Under the pieces are notes generated by a model. It was not told the origin of the DNA. It saw only the letters and a program-made list of their open reading frames with translations, and made no database searches. The translations under genes were made by a program, and so were the position numbers. From Anaerolineae bacterium (GTDB lineage: Bacteria; Chloroflexota; Anaerolineae; 4572-78; J111), in assembly GCA_020433785.1 (NCBI GenBank), contig JAGRCC010000599.1:1-5991 (forward strand): 5,991 nt of DNA, written 5' to 3'. Of this stretch, positions 5,579 through 5,991 are shown one piece after another (positions within the stretch are counted from its first letter, which is position 1; each line of letters begins with the position of its first letter).

Positions 5579-5991
5579 ATGGGCTTTCTCATGGACGGCC
5601 TCGATGCCGAAGCGTACGACCGCTCTTATTCGGATGGTGAGCTGCTGCGACGCATTTTATCCTACTTTAAACCGCAGTGGCCGGTGATGACCTTTGTGGC
5701 GGTCGTGATTGTCGCTAATTCATTGGTGGATGCGTTACTGCCCTTTTTGATTTCGCGCGGCATCGATGCCTTGGGCCAATCGCCGACATTTAGGGATACG
5801 ACCTGGCTGTTGGTGGCGATTTTGCTGTCGGGGGTCTTTTCCTGGGTATTTAACTTCTTCAACCGCTGGTTTACGGCCCGCGCCGTAGGCGATGTGGTGC
5901 TTAAGCTGCGCGAGGACGCGTTCGACGCCGTATTGGCCCGCGATATGTCGTTTTACGATGAATTTTCGTCCGGGCGAGTGGTTAGCCGGGT
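5579..5991 (+). CDS. ABC exporter half-transporter, N-terminal part (3' partial)
   Basis: The frame is open from the ATG to the right edge: 137 complete codons with no stop. The product begins MGFLMDGLDAEAYDRSYSDG, a short cytosolic arm. A first transmembrane helix follows at about 36-59 (PVMTFVAVVIVANSLVDALL) and a second at about 78-94 (WLLVAILLSGVFSWVFN). Then comes the intracellular-loop region TARAVGDVVLKLREDAFDAV and RDMSFYDEFSSGRVVSRV. The pattern of L(R/E)xxxFxxVLxxxxxFYDxxxSGxxxSR is characteristic of type IV (ABCB-like) exporters. It follows the first half-transporter in the same orientation and is most likely its partner in a heterodimer. If so, the missing C-terminal half should carry an intact catalytic Glu after Walker B. 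Nothing in the visible part gives the substrate. Confidence 0.9.
   Translation, partial: MGFLMDGLDAEAYDRSYSDGELLRRILSYFKPQWPVMTFVAVVIVANSLVDALLPFLISRGIDALGQSPTFRDTTWLLVAILLSGVFSWVFNFFNRWFTARAVGDVVLKLREDAFDAVLARDMSFYDEFSSGRVVSR

Noticed and set aside
5662..5862. Minus-strand open frame of 66 codons
   Set aside because: It is antisense to the second ABC exporter gene, whose frame is open and family-typical.

Overview
The window looks like chromosomal DNA from an environmental bacterium of moderate GC content. It holds parts or all of four genes, separated by intergenic DNA that is unusually rich in repeats. The best guess for the source is Chloroflexota, with a filamentous cyanobacterium as the alternative. 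This rests on gene content (a PknB-type kinase fused to an FGE-sulfatase-like domain, an arabinokinase-N-terminus-like glycosyltransferase), heptanucleotide tandem repeats after stop codons, and small palindromic elements. It is a judgement from general knowledge, not a database result.

Layout. At 1-1044 (+) is a glycosyltransferase-like protein whose start lies just off the left edge. At 1045-1213 two gene ends converge, and the gap is filled by a 134-bp element with nested inverted repeats (copy 1) plus a short heptamer array. At 1214-3067 (-) is a complete membrane-anchored Ser/Thr kinase with an extracytoplasmic FGE-like domain. At 3068-3440 is a divergent intergenic region with a compact palindromic element (copy 2), a good sigma70-type promoter facing right, and a 12-bp perfect palindrome just after that promoter which resembles a LexA/SOS box. 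At 3441-5213 (+) is a complete ABC exporter half-transporter. At 5214-5578 is a gap made largely of inverted repeats: two heptamer arrays facing each other, a 17-bp perfect inverted repeat, and a third palindromic element (copy 3). At 5579-5991 (+) is the N-terminal part of a second ABC exporter half-transporter that runs off the right edge.

How the genes fit together. The two ABC genes are in tandem, and the first has Asp in place of the catalytic Glu after Walker B. This is the usual signature of the degenerate-site subunit of a heterodimeric exporter (TM287/288, BmrCD and LmrCD type). The pair is probably transcribed from the promoter at 3356-3384 and possibly repressed at the palindrome at 3398-3409. 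The kinase and glycosyltransferase show no evident link to the exporter.

The most unusual content is non-coding. Three palindromic elements share outer arms of the type AGGACTTACGCAGTT or GAGTTACGCAGTT but carry different inner palindromes. Together with the heptamer arrays they occupy most of the space between these genes. No transposase, CRISPR array, tRNA or rRNA was seen.
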